Source: Moniliella sp. 'wahieum' (lineage: Eukaryota; Basidiomycota; Moniliellomycetes; Moniliellales; Moniliellaceae). Taken from it: DNA of 64,000 nucleotides. Under the pieces are notes generated by a model. The model saw only the letters and a list, made by a program, of their open reading frames with translations. It ran no database searches and had not been told where the DNA came from. The stretch covers positions 496,001-560,000 of the forward strand of contig RSEE01000003.1 in the NCBI GenBank assembly GCA_003971905.1. Direction: 5' to 3'. Shown one piece after another: positions 48,844-59,762 of this stretch (position 1 is its first letter; each line of letters begins with the position of its first letter). The position numbers and the translations under genes are program-made.

Positions 48844-49948
48844 AGTGGCAACTATGCAGTGCTACTCATATACCCTGCGCTTCTCTCTTCCCCGCATTCT
48901 GTCCAAACGAACTTGTGTGAGTGATGATTTTCTCACACGTATACGACGTCGTGCCCTTTCTCTTTATCGATCATCTTGTTTTACGGGTTAACGGCACTCC
49001 TTGCTGTGTGCCTCTGTCAAAAGGCGCCTTCTGGGTCACGATCTATTACCTGCCCATCCTTTTTTTCTTTTGGTCTTATTTCTTTTTACCTTGTCAATAT
49101 CCGCCTGTCGTTTATCGTTTATCGACCATTGTATGTCATGACGAATCGGATTGTGTACATTATATGTGAAAGAGGAGAACGCAAACTATAGGACGGTAGG
49201 CATGAGATGCATGAAACTGTACTTCTGGATTTTTTGATACGCACTTTAGTAGTAGGTCCTGCTTTTACAACGGAGCTTATAAGGCCAGTGGAGAACAATG
49301 TTAATGAACCGGTTGAATGGCAACAGCAGGGGCGCGATGCGGTGATGGTTCTCTGTTAGGTGTACTACTTGACCAGTCCAATCTATGAGATGCAGTGTCC
49401 TCTCACACCATCCGTGCTTTATTAATTGTCTTTTTGTCACTGTGGCGCGAGATGCCCGGCCCACAAGCAACCTCCTCCTGCTTCAGCAGCCCATCCCCCC
49501 GTCCCCGCCCTCAACGACTCACAACTGAATGAGCGACCAAACTGGTTGTTTCAACAAATGGGCGAATTAGGAAGGAGGGCGAAAGACGGACCAACGCAGA
49601 AGGAAGCGGCACGCAAAGGCTTCGGAAGCATATGAACATGATAGATGGATCAAAGGACGCCCAAGATGGGAGGAGGAAGAAACGAGATTCAATATGGGCT
49701 TCGCTTCATCGATCATCAGTGCATGAAATGCGACGGGAGACCTGACAGGCAGGGAGCTTAGGACCCAACATCACCTAGTGGCGCAACACAAGCTTGCGGT
49801 TGGCTCTGGTTCCAACGGAGGGAACACAAGGCCACCAGATGCACCATATGGACGTCATTGTTACTCAATCGGAGGGAGGCAGAAGGCTGGAGAGGGGGGA
49901 TAGGTAGGGGATAGAAGGGAAGGAAGATACATGTCGGTGCCGACATGG
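48844..49948. other. Convergent 3' regions of the transporter and the Caf120-like gene
   Basis: T-rich DNA (48.9-49.2 kb) suited to a 3' UTR and terminator of the transporter, then unremarkable DNA with a small patch TCGTTTATCGTTTATCG at about 49110. No gene is recognised. Confidence 0.5.
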
Positions 49949-52900
49949 CTAACGTCGTAGCGGGGAATTGCGCGTGCCACTCCCTGTGCGTGGGCGCGGG
50001 ATGGCCCCGCCCATGTCGGATCCAGTCGGTGACATGTACCCGCCCATCGGGTTGAACATGCCCGGCATCATCGACATGTAGGGGTTGTATCCAGCCGGTG
50101 ATGCCGCCCCCGATCCGCCCCCAGGCGGCATCATCCCCATACCACCAGGCATACCACCAGGCATGCCACCGGGCATCGTGCCGGGCATACCAGGCGCAGC
50201 TGATCCAGGGCCGCCGACGCCTGCATGAGAGGGGCCCGGACATGGCTTGAGCATACGCCATCTGGGCCGCTTGCATGGCCTGCATTTGCTGCATTTGCTG
50301 CATCTGCATCATGTACATCTGCTGTTGGCTTGGTGGCCCCATTCCGCCAGCCCCACCAGCCCCGCCAGCCCCACCGAGAGCCGAGCCAGGGGCGCTCGGA
50401 GGCATCACTCCGGGCATCATCCCAGGCCACATCATGTAAGGTTAGGCATGTACCCCATCATCGACGGCATCATTCCACCATGCCCACCGCCCCATTGACC
50501 GGGAGTCATGAGCCCCGCAGCTTGGTTCTCCTCCTCCTCCTTCCGATGACGCTTCTCCATCGCAATTCGTTCCCGCTCCCGCTCCGTCAGGGTCGCTCCG
50601 AGCCCACCTGCCGCTTTTCGTTCGCGCTCATGGGATGAGATGGCACCCAGCAGCCCTACGGACGGCGGGGGCGGTTGGTTCGGTACCGAGACCAAGCCGG
50701 TACCATCCTTTTGAGCCTCGGCTTCTTGCGCTTTGGCCGAGCGCTCGGCCTTCTCCGCCGCACCAGCCTTCAGGAGCCCATGAGGTTGGAAAAGTGCAGT
50801 CATGCTCCCTGGTGCGTCATCGCCCAAGTCCGCGAACGTGTTGGGGTGAGCCAAGCCCGTGGGACCAGTAGAGGAAGCGGCTGTGCCCACCACTAGACCC
50901 TGGGGCCCTGCTGCTGCCGCTGCCGTGTTGGGCTGAGGATTCGCTTGGGCTTCAGCATGGGGAGCCGCAAGGAGGGTGTTGAACATGCTCTTCCGAGCGT
51001 CCTGATGAGCAGTATGCTGATCCACAGCCTGCTGTTGCAACTGCCGCGTCGAGGGACCAGCGCCAACACCCATCGCTGTCCCCGGAGAGGCCGACTGCGA
51101 ACGGGCATAAGGGGAGCCCCGGCCACTGGCATTGTACACATAGGGAGGCTGCGGTATCCCATACACTCCCGGCGCCGAAGGATAGCCCTGCATTGCTGTT
51201 GACTCCGCCCTCCAGGCCATGTTAGGTGTCGCCTGCCCCGAAGTTGGGTTGGACGAGTAACCCTGCTGAGAGGATTTGGCAACTCAACGGGGGCCGGGTT
51301 TTCTTCCTCCTCATCTTCCTCCTCCTCTTCGCCCTCGTCCTCCTCAGAAGAGTCCGACCCCCAAGGGTCTGACGCACGTGGACGGGGCGCAAAAGACGTG
51401 CTACGCTTACCGGCCCTTTTCCCAGGGCTTGAAGGGCAGCTTGATGCGCTTCAGCTTGCTGCGCCGCCGCGTCCTTGCGCTCCTGCGCTCGCTTGTTTGA
51501 CCTGAATGAGGAAGGGAATGCAGCCGGCTCATCGGGGGGATCCAACGTCGACGACGCCTGCTCAGCCGGCAGTGGGGATTGGACCTCGCGTGAAAGGGAA
51601 GGGACCTCGTCCGGACGCTCGCTCCGCGAGGCAGGCGTCAACTGCTCCGGGACAGAGCCGGCTTGGTAAGATGATAAACCAGGTCCAGTAACCGTGCCGA
51701 TCGGAGGTGAGGGAGGACGGCCCAAAAAGTTGGTGGCCGCCAACACATCATCAGCGATGCCATCGCTCCTGTTTGTGGTGCTCGATTGTGCGGGATGCGA
51801 CGCAGGTGAGGAGGGATCCACAGGCTGGGGCGTGGGTCCCACAGACGTCGGCCGCTCCTGCTCCACAGGGGACTTGGAAGGGATACGAAGAGGGGCCTTA
51901 GAGTCCATGTTTGTGTCCCTCGAGCGAAGGAGCCTGATCAGGCATGGACCTCATATAGGAAAGGGCACCTTCGTCAAAGTCGTGCATATCATGCTCAACA
52001 GCGACACGAGAGCTGGCCACAGGGGGCGGAGTCTGTCCATTGGAGAAATTCTCTGGCGTAGAAACACCTTCTGTGACACCTCTTCCAGAGGGGCCAAACC
52101 CAGGGGGTTGAGAGACAGGCGGAGGCGACATAGCAGCCGGCACGGGTGAATGGACAGGGGACACCAGGTTGGGTGTGATAGCTGGCCCCAAGCGGTCCGT
52201 GTTAGCTGAATCCATAAAAGTTTGGCCCAGTGGGCCCAGTGGGCCAAATCCCCCAGGAGAAGTTGAGGGAGGCCTGGGATCGTCCTCGGGAACAAGGGAC
52301 ATCTGAGGGTTGGAGAATAATTGCTGCTGCTGCGCTGTGGGGATGTGGCCAATGCAGGGTCAGAGTACGTCTGGGCACCCGTGTCAGGAACAGAGTGCAA
52401 CGACAGGCCACGTGAGTTGGGAGCAGTGGAAGAAGCCGGGTAAGCTAGCTGCTGGTCTTCATAGGGTTTCTGTTGCAAGGAAGGGAGGCATACGCCTGGT
52501 GCTCCGCAGGGAGATACGGGTGGTCGGAAGCGACGCATGATCCTGCTCCCCCACACCATAACCCTGCATCAGGGACGGCGATGTGTATCCACCAGCCTGT
52601 TCGCCTTGAGAAGGAGACCAAGGCACAGTGGGAGAGTCTGTCACAGCTTGCTGCGCAAAGAACTGCTGAGAAGGATTCAACTGGGGTTGCGGGCTTGTCG
52701 AGGGGTGTCCCGCCTGATTGACATCAGGCGTAACTGCAAGATCGGTGCCGAAACCGCCCAGTTCCAAAGAACCGAAGTCCGACGTAAGCTGCGGAAGCTC
52801 GGATGGATTAGGATCATTCTGCACAGCATCGGGCAAAATTTGTCCGAGTGCATCATGAGATGAAGCGCCTCGCTCCTGGTACCCAGGGTAGGCTTGGCTC

Positions 52901-54991
52901 TGGGCTTGAAGAGCTTGGGAATGAGCGGCTTCCGCTTGCGCTTGTGCCCGGGCCTGGGCCTCCAGATCGGCCTGCGCTTGTGCCCGAGCCTGGGCCTCCA
53001 GGTCGGCCTGCGTTTGTGCCCGAGCCTGGGCCTCCAGATCGGCCTGCGCTTGTGCCTGTGCCTGTGCTTGAGCATCCGCTTGTGCCTGCGCATCAGCCTG
53101 GGTTTGCATTTGTTCGGCGGCGGCGCGTTGCTGCGCAGCAGCAGCAGCAGCTGAACCAGCAAAAAAACCAGTTCGGATCATGCCCTTTCCAGCGTTGAGT
53201 ACGGCCGTGGCCGACCTGTTCGGCTGAGGCAGCTCCCGCATCAACGGCGTGTCTTGTCCGTGCATCCTCATTGCCATAATCGAATGGAGATTGGTGCGGT
53301 GGACGAGGTGGGATTCCTCCTTGACCTTGAGATACTCAGCCAACTCGCGATCAAGGAAGAGACGATCCTTGTATTGGCCAATGGGATAAGCAAAGAATGC
53401 CGACACGGGGTTGCGTGGGTCAAAGTCTAGGGAGGTCGGGCGGCCATAAAGGTGGAAAGCATCAATGAAGCCTAAGTAAACAAGAGTGGTTCCCAGTCAG
53501 TACAGAACGCACAAATTTCATGCCTTGTGACGTACCTAACAGCCATTTGACCATCTTTTATCGGAGCCGTCCCTTGGACTTCAGGCTCAGGCATCAGCAT
53601 CACCCAGCCCGATTGGCGGGGGGTTCCTGAGGCCGAGAGAACTGGGCGGCCATCAGGGGTTGGGATAAGACGGCCTCTAGCTTCAAGAGTGCTGAACTCT
53701 CCACCAGCTCTGGCCGAGAGGGGTACACTGCATACACGTGGGCCACATAAACGATCGTTGCAAACGGTGCTGCGCCCGACTGGTACGCCTTTTTGGATTC
53801 GTAAAAGTAAGCCACTCCATCGGTCGGAGTCATTCCTTGTGGGGGAGCGACATTAGCAAACGGGTCGGGGAGAGCCCCGCCACCCGCGGTAGGGCCAAAG
53901 TCAGAATTTGGGGTCGCATTTCCATGGTGGCCTGTGAGAGACAGAATACTCCCGCGGTTGCCCGAAGAACCGATCTTCCAGAACTTAGGCTTGCTGGTTT
54001 GCTCAGGTGTGGCATTTTGGGGCGAGTCGACAAGAACGAGCCAAGAGTTGCGCCATTCTGTCGACCCCATGAATCGTGCCTTAACAGATCCTTCAAGTCG
54101 ACCCCTGACCAGTGGGGTGCGCAACGCACGCTGATCGTACCCGCTGGGGTCACCAGGAGAGGGGGGTGCATTGTCCACATCCTCGACAAAGGTAGAACTG
54201 GGGCACAAAGCAAGATTTCCCTGGTGATTACTATCCCAGAGCGTGTTACTGATACCTCGACGTGAATCGCGGCGCTGAAGCCCAGGTGCTCCGTATGCAC
54301 CTGGGACCGAAGGCTTGGTGAGAAGGGCGCGGACAAGAGAGCCGGTGTACATCTCTTCGAGACGCATACGCTCCCAAGAGGCCAAGCGAATCGCGTTGAC
54401 CCAGGCTTGGATCAAACGACGCCCAACGGGCCCTTCAACACAATAGTAAGATCGGTTGGAGCCGGCTGTGTTTAGGGAAAATACGTTCTCGTACTGGGCC
54501 TTGCTGTTAGGGACCTGCTTTGGATCTTCGGTAAGGGTGCCAATGTAGTCGACAAATGCGTCCGTGATGTTGATATAAGAGGGTGCGACAGTCTGCCCAG
54601 CTTTGGTAGCCTGCTCGAGTGCCCGCACCGACCAAACAGCGAGCACAGTGCCAACAAGCTGGACGAAGCAGAGCGTCCAACTCTTGCGTGGGTCGTTGGC
54701 ACGCAGAGGCCGACCATCGGCGGCAGTGTCATCGCGGCGGCTGAGGTAGCCCTCCATATAGAGCTTGAGAGCCTGAGCACTGTGGAGGTCAAGAGACCGG
54801 CGCAGATCATGGTGACGGAAGACTGGGGCCTCGCGGGCGGCAGCGCCGACAGCACCAGCACTGGTGTGGGCATGTGCCTCAGGCGAGGTGGCTGAGGGCA
54901 GTGCGGAGGCGGGGACGTTGCCCGAGGCAGAAACGACGTGGCGCGAGGAGCGCACAGAAAAAGACGGGCTCGTCGGCCGCTGGGCAACCAT
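49949..54991 (-). CDS. Caf120/Skg3-like protein with PH domains and a long low-complexity tail
   Basis: Similar to fungal Caf120/Skg3, bud-neck and Ccr4-Not-associated PH-domain proteins. The start at 54991 (MVAQRPTSPS) opens a 463-codon frame. PH 1: YMEGYLSRRDD, KSWTLCFVQLVGTVLAVWSV, then FSLNTAGSNRSYYCVEGP and LIQAWVNAIRLASWERMRL (about 54.35-54.80 kb). PH 2: GRLEGSVKARFMGS, EWRNSWLVLVDS, KPKFWKIGS, VAYFYESKKAYQSG, AVYPSRPELVESSALLKLE (about 53.68-54.12 kb). After GWVMLMPEPEVQG and a 64-nt intron (53472-53535) comes FHLYGRPTSLDFDPRNPVSA and FAYPIGQYKDRLFLDRELAE, the family's conserved block. The tail of over 1,000 residues is Gln/Ala-, Ser/Pro- and finally Gly/Met/Pro-rich, ending GTRNSPLRR. 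The tail's frame changes several times, so the stop at 49949 is provisional. Confidence 0.75.
52941..53048 (-). repeat. 36-bp tandem repeat, three copies, coding for a 12-residue Gln/Ala unit
   Basis: Three copies (52941-52976, 52977-53012, 53013-53048) that differ at a few positions. They encode AQADLEAQARAQ-type units in the Caf120-like protein and are predicted to extend a charged Ala/Gln helix. Confidence 0.93.
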
Positions 54992-56525
54992 GTTGCAAGC
55001 CGAGCGCTGGTGCCAGAGGAGGACGAGGAGGGCGCGGCGGCGAGGGCGCGGGTGGTGGCGTGGGCGACGAGGGGGGGCGTGGGCGTAGGTGACGGTCACG
55101 CGTGACGCGGTGAACGCGGTAACGGCCACACCGACCGGAGCTCCAACCGAGCTGGAAACGCCAACGCACACTGGCGCCCCGCTTGCGGCCGAGGCGCCGC
55201 ACATCCGCCGCCCAAGTATGGCGGCAGTGTGCCTGATGCACTGCCGCCCCGGGGCTGGGCAGCCACGCTTGGGACGAGTGACTAGTGACCGGTGACCTGT
55301 GACCGGTGACCGGTGACCTAGTGACCCTAGTGACCCGCAGAGGCAATAGTCCATTCGCATAGTAGGGACCAGTGACGCGTGACGAGTGACTCAGTCAGGG
55401 ATTGCCCAATCTCCAATTGCAAATCGCCCCGACTGGCGCCGAGCGCGGGGACAACGCAACAACGTACTCAGCAGAACATTGAACCTTGCCTGGCCGCTAG
55501 CATCATGCACCCAGCATCACACATCAGCAGCCGGCAACACCCAGCCCAACCAAGTCATCCCAGGTGCGTCCCATGGCAGTTGGTTCGTTAAGAGGGCAAT
55601 ATATATATGGACACGAGCAGGTGCTACTGAATCCCCTTTATGTACAATGGGGTACCGTCGGCGGGGAGAAGGGTGGAAGGGCCCTCAAGTGCTGGCGCCC
55701 AAGGTCGGATCGCGGGATCGGCGCCGGTGACGAAGCCATTGACTGAGCAATCGTTTCGGATATGCATGACTGGCGTTCCAACCTTGAGACAAAAAGCTTG
55801 TAAGGGGGGATGCCTGCTGGGGTGGTTTCTTCATAATACCTCGATGGAGACATCCTATAATGAAGACTTGGCTTTATTCGGCTCATCACTCAATGGTGAG
55901 CATCGGATAGACCTCGCGCGAGAAGAGATCGGTAGACTGATGATCATTGATGTTTTTACAATGTGATGCGCGCCGGAAGAAAAATGTACTTAACATGGTG
56001 GTCTTTGAGGTGGAAGCCTGACTTGCGCCCTTCCTGGAACAGAACTGCATGCCATTTGTTGCAAGTGACAGAAGTTTCATGCGTCGACGTGGTTCCAGGT
56101 GGAGGACCGAATAAGTTCCAGGTAGGCGTGACGTTGTAGAGTCTTCCTGATGGGGTTGCAGGCACATTTCGGACATGTGACCGCAGGAGTGTGGCATGCC
56201 TTCCCGCACAGTTGATGAGACCTTGATAGCGAGTGTAATCGTCGGTACAGCAATGGTCGTACTGTCAGTAAACATGGCAGGGATGTGTTGGTATGTTGGC
56301 AAGCGCGCCCCATGGGCTAGACGGGGCGGTAAGAGAGAAGCGTGCAGGAGCGGTAGGGTCGCGGGGCAAAGTCTCTGGTCCGTCCAATGGTACATAAATA
56401 TAGACAGCAGTACCGCCACACCAGTCAAGCTCGATCAACGTGAACTGTTAGGGTATAACGGATAACCCTCGTAGATGGCAGGCACTGTCATCTGCTTCTG
56501 GTGACACCATCCACATGACAAGATA
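54992..56525. other. Upstream region of the Caf120-like gene and 3' flank of the transporter
   Basis: The 300 bp before the Caf120-like start are G/C-rich leader DNA on the minus strand. A long chimeric heptad array lies at 55279-55334. 55.4-56.5 kb shows no recognisable gene; a 180-residue minus frame (55886-56428) has no motif. Confidence 0.5.
55279..55334. repeat. Chimeric TGACTAG/TGACCGG heptad array
   Basis: TGACTAG, TGACCGG, TGACCTG, TGACCGG, TGACCGG, TGACCTAG, TGACCCTAG, TGA. The longest array in the window, switching between CTAG and CCGG tetramers and drifting by one or two bases at the end. Confidence 0.93.
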
Positions 56526-58328
56526 TTAGAGATGTAGTATGCGATCGGGCAAACATTCCAAACAAAGCCCTGTTACACAGTCGAGCTGGACCAGTGGATC
56601 ATGCTTGGCTGCTAGCGCGATCTGCTTGGCAAATGGTGAATGGTTCCGCAGCCATGGCCCCGCTTTGAATAGCACGATGGGGATCAGTGCCAAGGGCAAT
56701 GCAATGAAGGCCAATACGCAGGCAGCCCACTAGGTAGGCAGGTTGTTGAACATGGGCTCGGCGATGAGGGATGCACTACCAGAGATGATCTCACGGGCAA
56801 GAGATTGACCAGCGACAGCACTCGCTGCATAGTGTCCGTACGCCCCGACCGTATAGTCGCTCACAAAAATAAAAATGACGTGCGAACTGTACCCAAAGGC
56901 ACCGAGGGCCAGCATAGAAACGATCCAATGGACCGATGATTGAAGGGTCCATGCAAACCAGCTGAATAAATGTGAGTTTCTTTGGCCTGGAATACGCGAG
57001 ACAGATTAAGGAAGTACGTACAAGAGGCTTGCAGGGAACAGAGGGGCAATGAATAAACCCCAAATCAAGTACGACTCGGGTTCGGCATCCCCCGTAGGGG
57101 AGCGACGCTGGGCACGACGGACGATTGCCTGGGGGATAAAGTATGTGGCAAAAGCAAGGATGAAGCCTATGCCCATCGCGATAAAGGGGAAGGTTTGGTG
57201 CGGCAAAGAAAATCCGTGTTGCCGAGAGTAAATCATTGGGACGGCCTCGAGACAGAGATAGATAATGCTGTAGTTGTACCCGTCAAACGCTGCAAAGGCC
57301 GAGACGATGGGTTCCGTAAGGAGCATATGCGCAGGACGAACAACCACTTCACGGAACGTGTCCAAGTGACTTCTTTGGGCACGGATCCTGTCATGCTCTG
57401 CATAGTAACGGTCGTCACCAGTTTCCCGGCGCAGTTTACGCGCACGACGGGACAGGAGCACTCCGTCGTTGGTTTCAGGCACAGTGAGCAGCGCAAGGAC
57501 CACCAAGAATCCGGTTACGATCCCAGTCACGCCAAACAACCAGCGCCACGTCTGGGTGCGCTGCACCAAAAAGCCCGAGTAGATTGAGGCGATCACCACC
57601 CCAAGTTCGGCCGAAAGTCCAAATGAGTTGACTCCCCACCCCTGCTCCTCAGCAACCCACAAATCGGCCACAGTTCCAATCGAATTGAAAGTAGACGCTG
57701 CAAAGAATCCCGCCAAAAAGCGCGCGCGCGATAAGGGAACCAAGGTTGGGGCTCAGAGCGCAATGCAGTTGGAAAATGCCCATGCCTGTTGAACCAGCCA
57801 GGAGAACAGGAAGCCGGCCAAAATCTTCGGACAGTGGTGCGCTGAAAACGGGACCGCAGGCGAACCCATAGAGATAAACAGCTTGGACCACCCGGGCCGC
57901 GGCAGGGCTAACGTGAAAGTCGTGCACCACATAGGGCAAACCAGGGGCGTATGTTGCGGAGATGGCATTGGCCCATATTTGCAAGAGTAAGGTGACAAGA
58001 AGAATCTGCCATTTACGCAGCGGGTGCCAGCACTTTGGGTTGCAAGGGTCATTGGGCTTAAAGGTCACGCGAAACGGATCGGGCAAGTGTTGTAAGGATT
58101 TGGCGGCAAAGTCAAGCCCACCGTTTTGCGTCGATAAACGTGTGGGCACTCTCCTTGACAGTCGCTGGCCTGCACGGGAGATGGGGAGGCCGTTGACCCA
58201 TCCAAAAGACCAGGGGTTGCACTGGTGGACAAGTCTGTGGGTTCATGACAGCCTAAGAGTGGGGGAACTGGAGGGGGAAACGAATGAAGGGGCGAGTCGA
58301 AATCTGGAGCAGGAGCGCTAGCAACCAT
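56526..58328 (-). CDS. DHA1-family MFS transporter (drug/polyamine type), with an in-frame TAG
   Basis: A proton-coupled exporter of the DHA1 (12-helix) family, about 570 residues. A Pro/Ser-rich cytoplasmic head from MVASAPAPDF (58328) leads to NDPCNPKCWHPLRKWQI, the family's NP-NW-x-x-x-KW entry. ARVVQAVYLYGFACGPVFSA and PLSEDFGRLPVLL (motif A) follow. The central loop has PETNDGVLLSRRARKLRRE. LLTEPIVSAFAAFDGYNYSI and FSLPHQTFPFIAMGIGFILA are the second half. A 62-nt intron (56962-57023, GTACGT...CAG) joins PASL to FWFAWTLQSSVHWI. After FNNLP there is a TAG codon in frame (about 56730), followed in the same frame by WAACVLAFIALPLALIPIVL, the expected last helix. The start is uncertain; an upstream 5' intron is possible. 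The substrate cannot be told. Confidence 0.82.
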
Positions 58329-58973
58329 TGGAGCCGGCAAGGGTTGCTGCCCCAGTGCTAGCAGGCCAAGGGAGGGAAATAACAAGCTGTATTTCTTGGG
58401 AGCGATCGAGAAGCTGCATCGCCGGTTAGAAAGCCGTGGTGGTGTACGCAAGAGTCGACCCAGTGAAAGCACCGTAGGTTGCAACAGCACACACTGCGGC
58501 GCGTGTAGCTAGCTTGTCGGACGGGCAGACCAGAGAGGTCTAGAGATGATGGATGAGGAGAGAGGAGCCAAGAAGCTGCGCTGGCGCTAGTGTGGCCAGA
58601 GGAGGCAAGGGCCGGCGGGAGGCGATGGTGGTGGCGGGATGGAGGGAGGGATGGTGCGCATGGCGTGTGCAGGCAATCTGCTGAGCTGCTGAGCGCTGAT
58701 GCGGTGCATGCATCGATGTGCAGCGGCAGCGCGTGAAGGCCAGGGGATCTGCGGTGGTAAGCGCCGAGTAATAGCCAGTAAGAATTAGCCCGCGTGCAGA
58801 ATTTCGATTTTGATGCAAGTTGCAAACTTGGGCGGGTGATTACCTCCATCACCAGTGAGGTCACAGGTCCCGCGTCATGCTCACGCGGTCACGCGGCACC
58901 CGGCCGCTCTCCCATCTCCCATCTCAACCAGTGTTCCCGCGTTCCCGCGTTCCCGGACGTTGCATGTGGCATG

Positions 58974-59000
58974 CGACGCGTGACGCGTGACGCGTGATAC
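58974..59000. repeat. TGACGCG heptad array
   Basis: CGACGCG, TGACGCG, TGACGCG, TGATAC: ACGCGT palindromes spaced by G. Confidence 0.9.
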
Positions 59001-59067
59001 ACTGCATCCGAGGAGACCTGGCCTACGACCTGTGGCCCGGTTTGGGTGCTGGGCCACCGTCGCCACC

Positions 59068-59109
59068 GTAATCAACGTAACCAGTAACCGGTAACCGTAA
59101 CGCGTAACC
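59068..59109. repeat. TAA-type heptad array
   Basis: TAACCAG, TAACCGG, TAACCG, TAACGCG, TAACC. The same palindromic tetramers (CCGG, CGCG) occur here with TAA instead of TGA as the spacer. Confidence 0.8.
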
Positions 59110-59317
59110 ACCGTTCCACCGTCGCCATCTTGGCCACCACTTAGCGCTTAACGTTTAACCCAGCCTTAAGCTCTGCCTACGGTATAGTTAGAGACTGTCC
59201 GACAAGCAAGCCTTACGACATGTGAGCGCGAGCAGCAGCCAAACGCAGTGGGGCCTGAGGATGTGTTGGGGCGATGCCTTAGGCCTTAGGGTTGCGCCAA
59301 TCGCACGCCATCCTGCG

Positions 59318-59375
59318 TGACGCGTGACGCGTGACGCGTGATGTGTATCACCGATCACCGGTCACCGGTCACCCC
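59318..59375. repeat. TGACGCG array followed by TCACCGG array
   Basis: Three TGACGCG units (59318-59338), a short joint, then TCACCGA, TCACCGG, TCACCGG, TCACCCC (59348-59375). The spacer changes strand from TGA to TCA across the joint. Confidence 0.9.
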
Positions 59376-59676
59376 TCTTATCGCCCGGACGCTCACTCTG
59401 CTCCCCGGTGCTAAGCCCTACCATTCTCATAGCCCGCTGTACCTCTCCTCAGAACCACGTCCTCCATTCTCCTTCTCCATCAGCAGGATGGAGTCCACAG
59501 CTTTTTTGGCTGGTAACACAAAGAAGGCTCTCCGAACTCAATGATAACCAAGGCAATTACAATGTGGCAATGGACGTCATCGACTTCACAACTAGTCAAA
59601 CAAACAAGTTCCGTTGGTATATAGAAACGAGCTGATTGTGGGGAGGGGAGCAGGTAGGTTAACTTCGGAAAAATCA

Positions 59677-59762
59677 GTTCTATTAGCTCAGTTGGCTAGA
59701 GCGTCCGACTGTTAGCACTTTCGGCCATCGGGAGGTCGTTGGTTCGAGCCCAACATGGAACG
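59677..59762 (+). tRNA. tRNA-Asn(GTT) with a 12-nt intron
   Basis: The acceptor stem GTTCTAT/ATGGAAC holds one G-T pair, and the discriminator is G. The D arm is GCTC-AGTTGGCTA-GAGC. The anticodon stem TCCGA/TCGGG closes a loop CTGTTA-A with anticodon GTT at 59711-59713; a 12-nt intron (59715-59726) sits after position 37. The T arm is GTTGG-TTCGAGC-CCAAC. A T4 run (59764-59767) directly after can serve as the Pol III terminator. Confidence 0.93.

Larger units (their letters stand above)
58329..59676. other. Intergenic DNA with TGACGCG, TCACCGG and TAACCGG arrays
   Basis: The first 500 bp are probably the 5' leader of the DHA1 transporter. From 58.97 kb on there are three heptad clusters. 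Open frames are short. No gene is recognised before the tRNA. Confidence 0.55.

Noticed and set aside
49758-50435. Separate Gly/Met-rich or His-rich genes
   Set aside because: They are different frames of the same low-complexity 3' part of the Caf120-like gene.
55279-55334. CRISPR-like array
   Set aside because: The period is 7 bp with no spacers, and the organism is eukaryotic.
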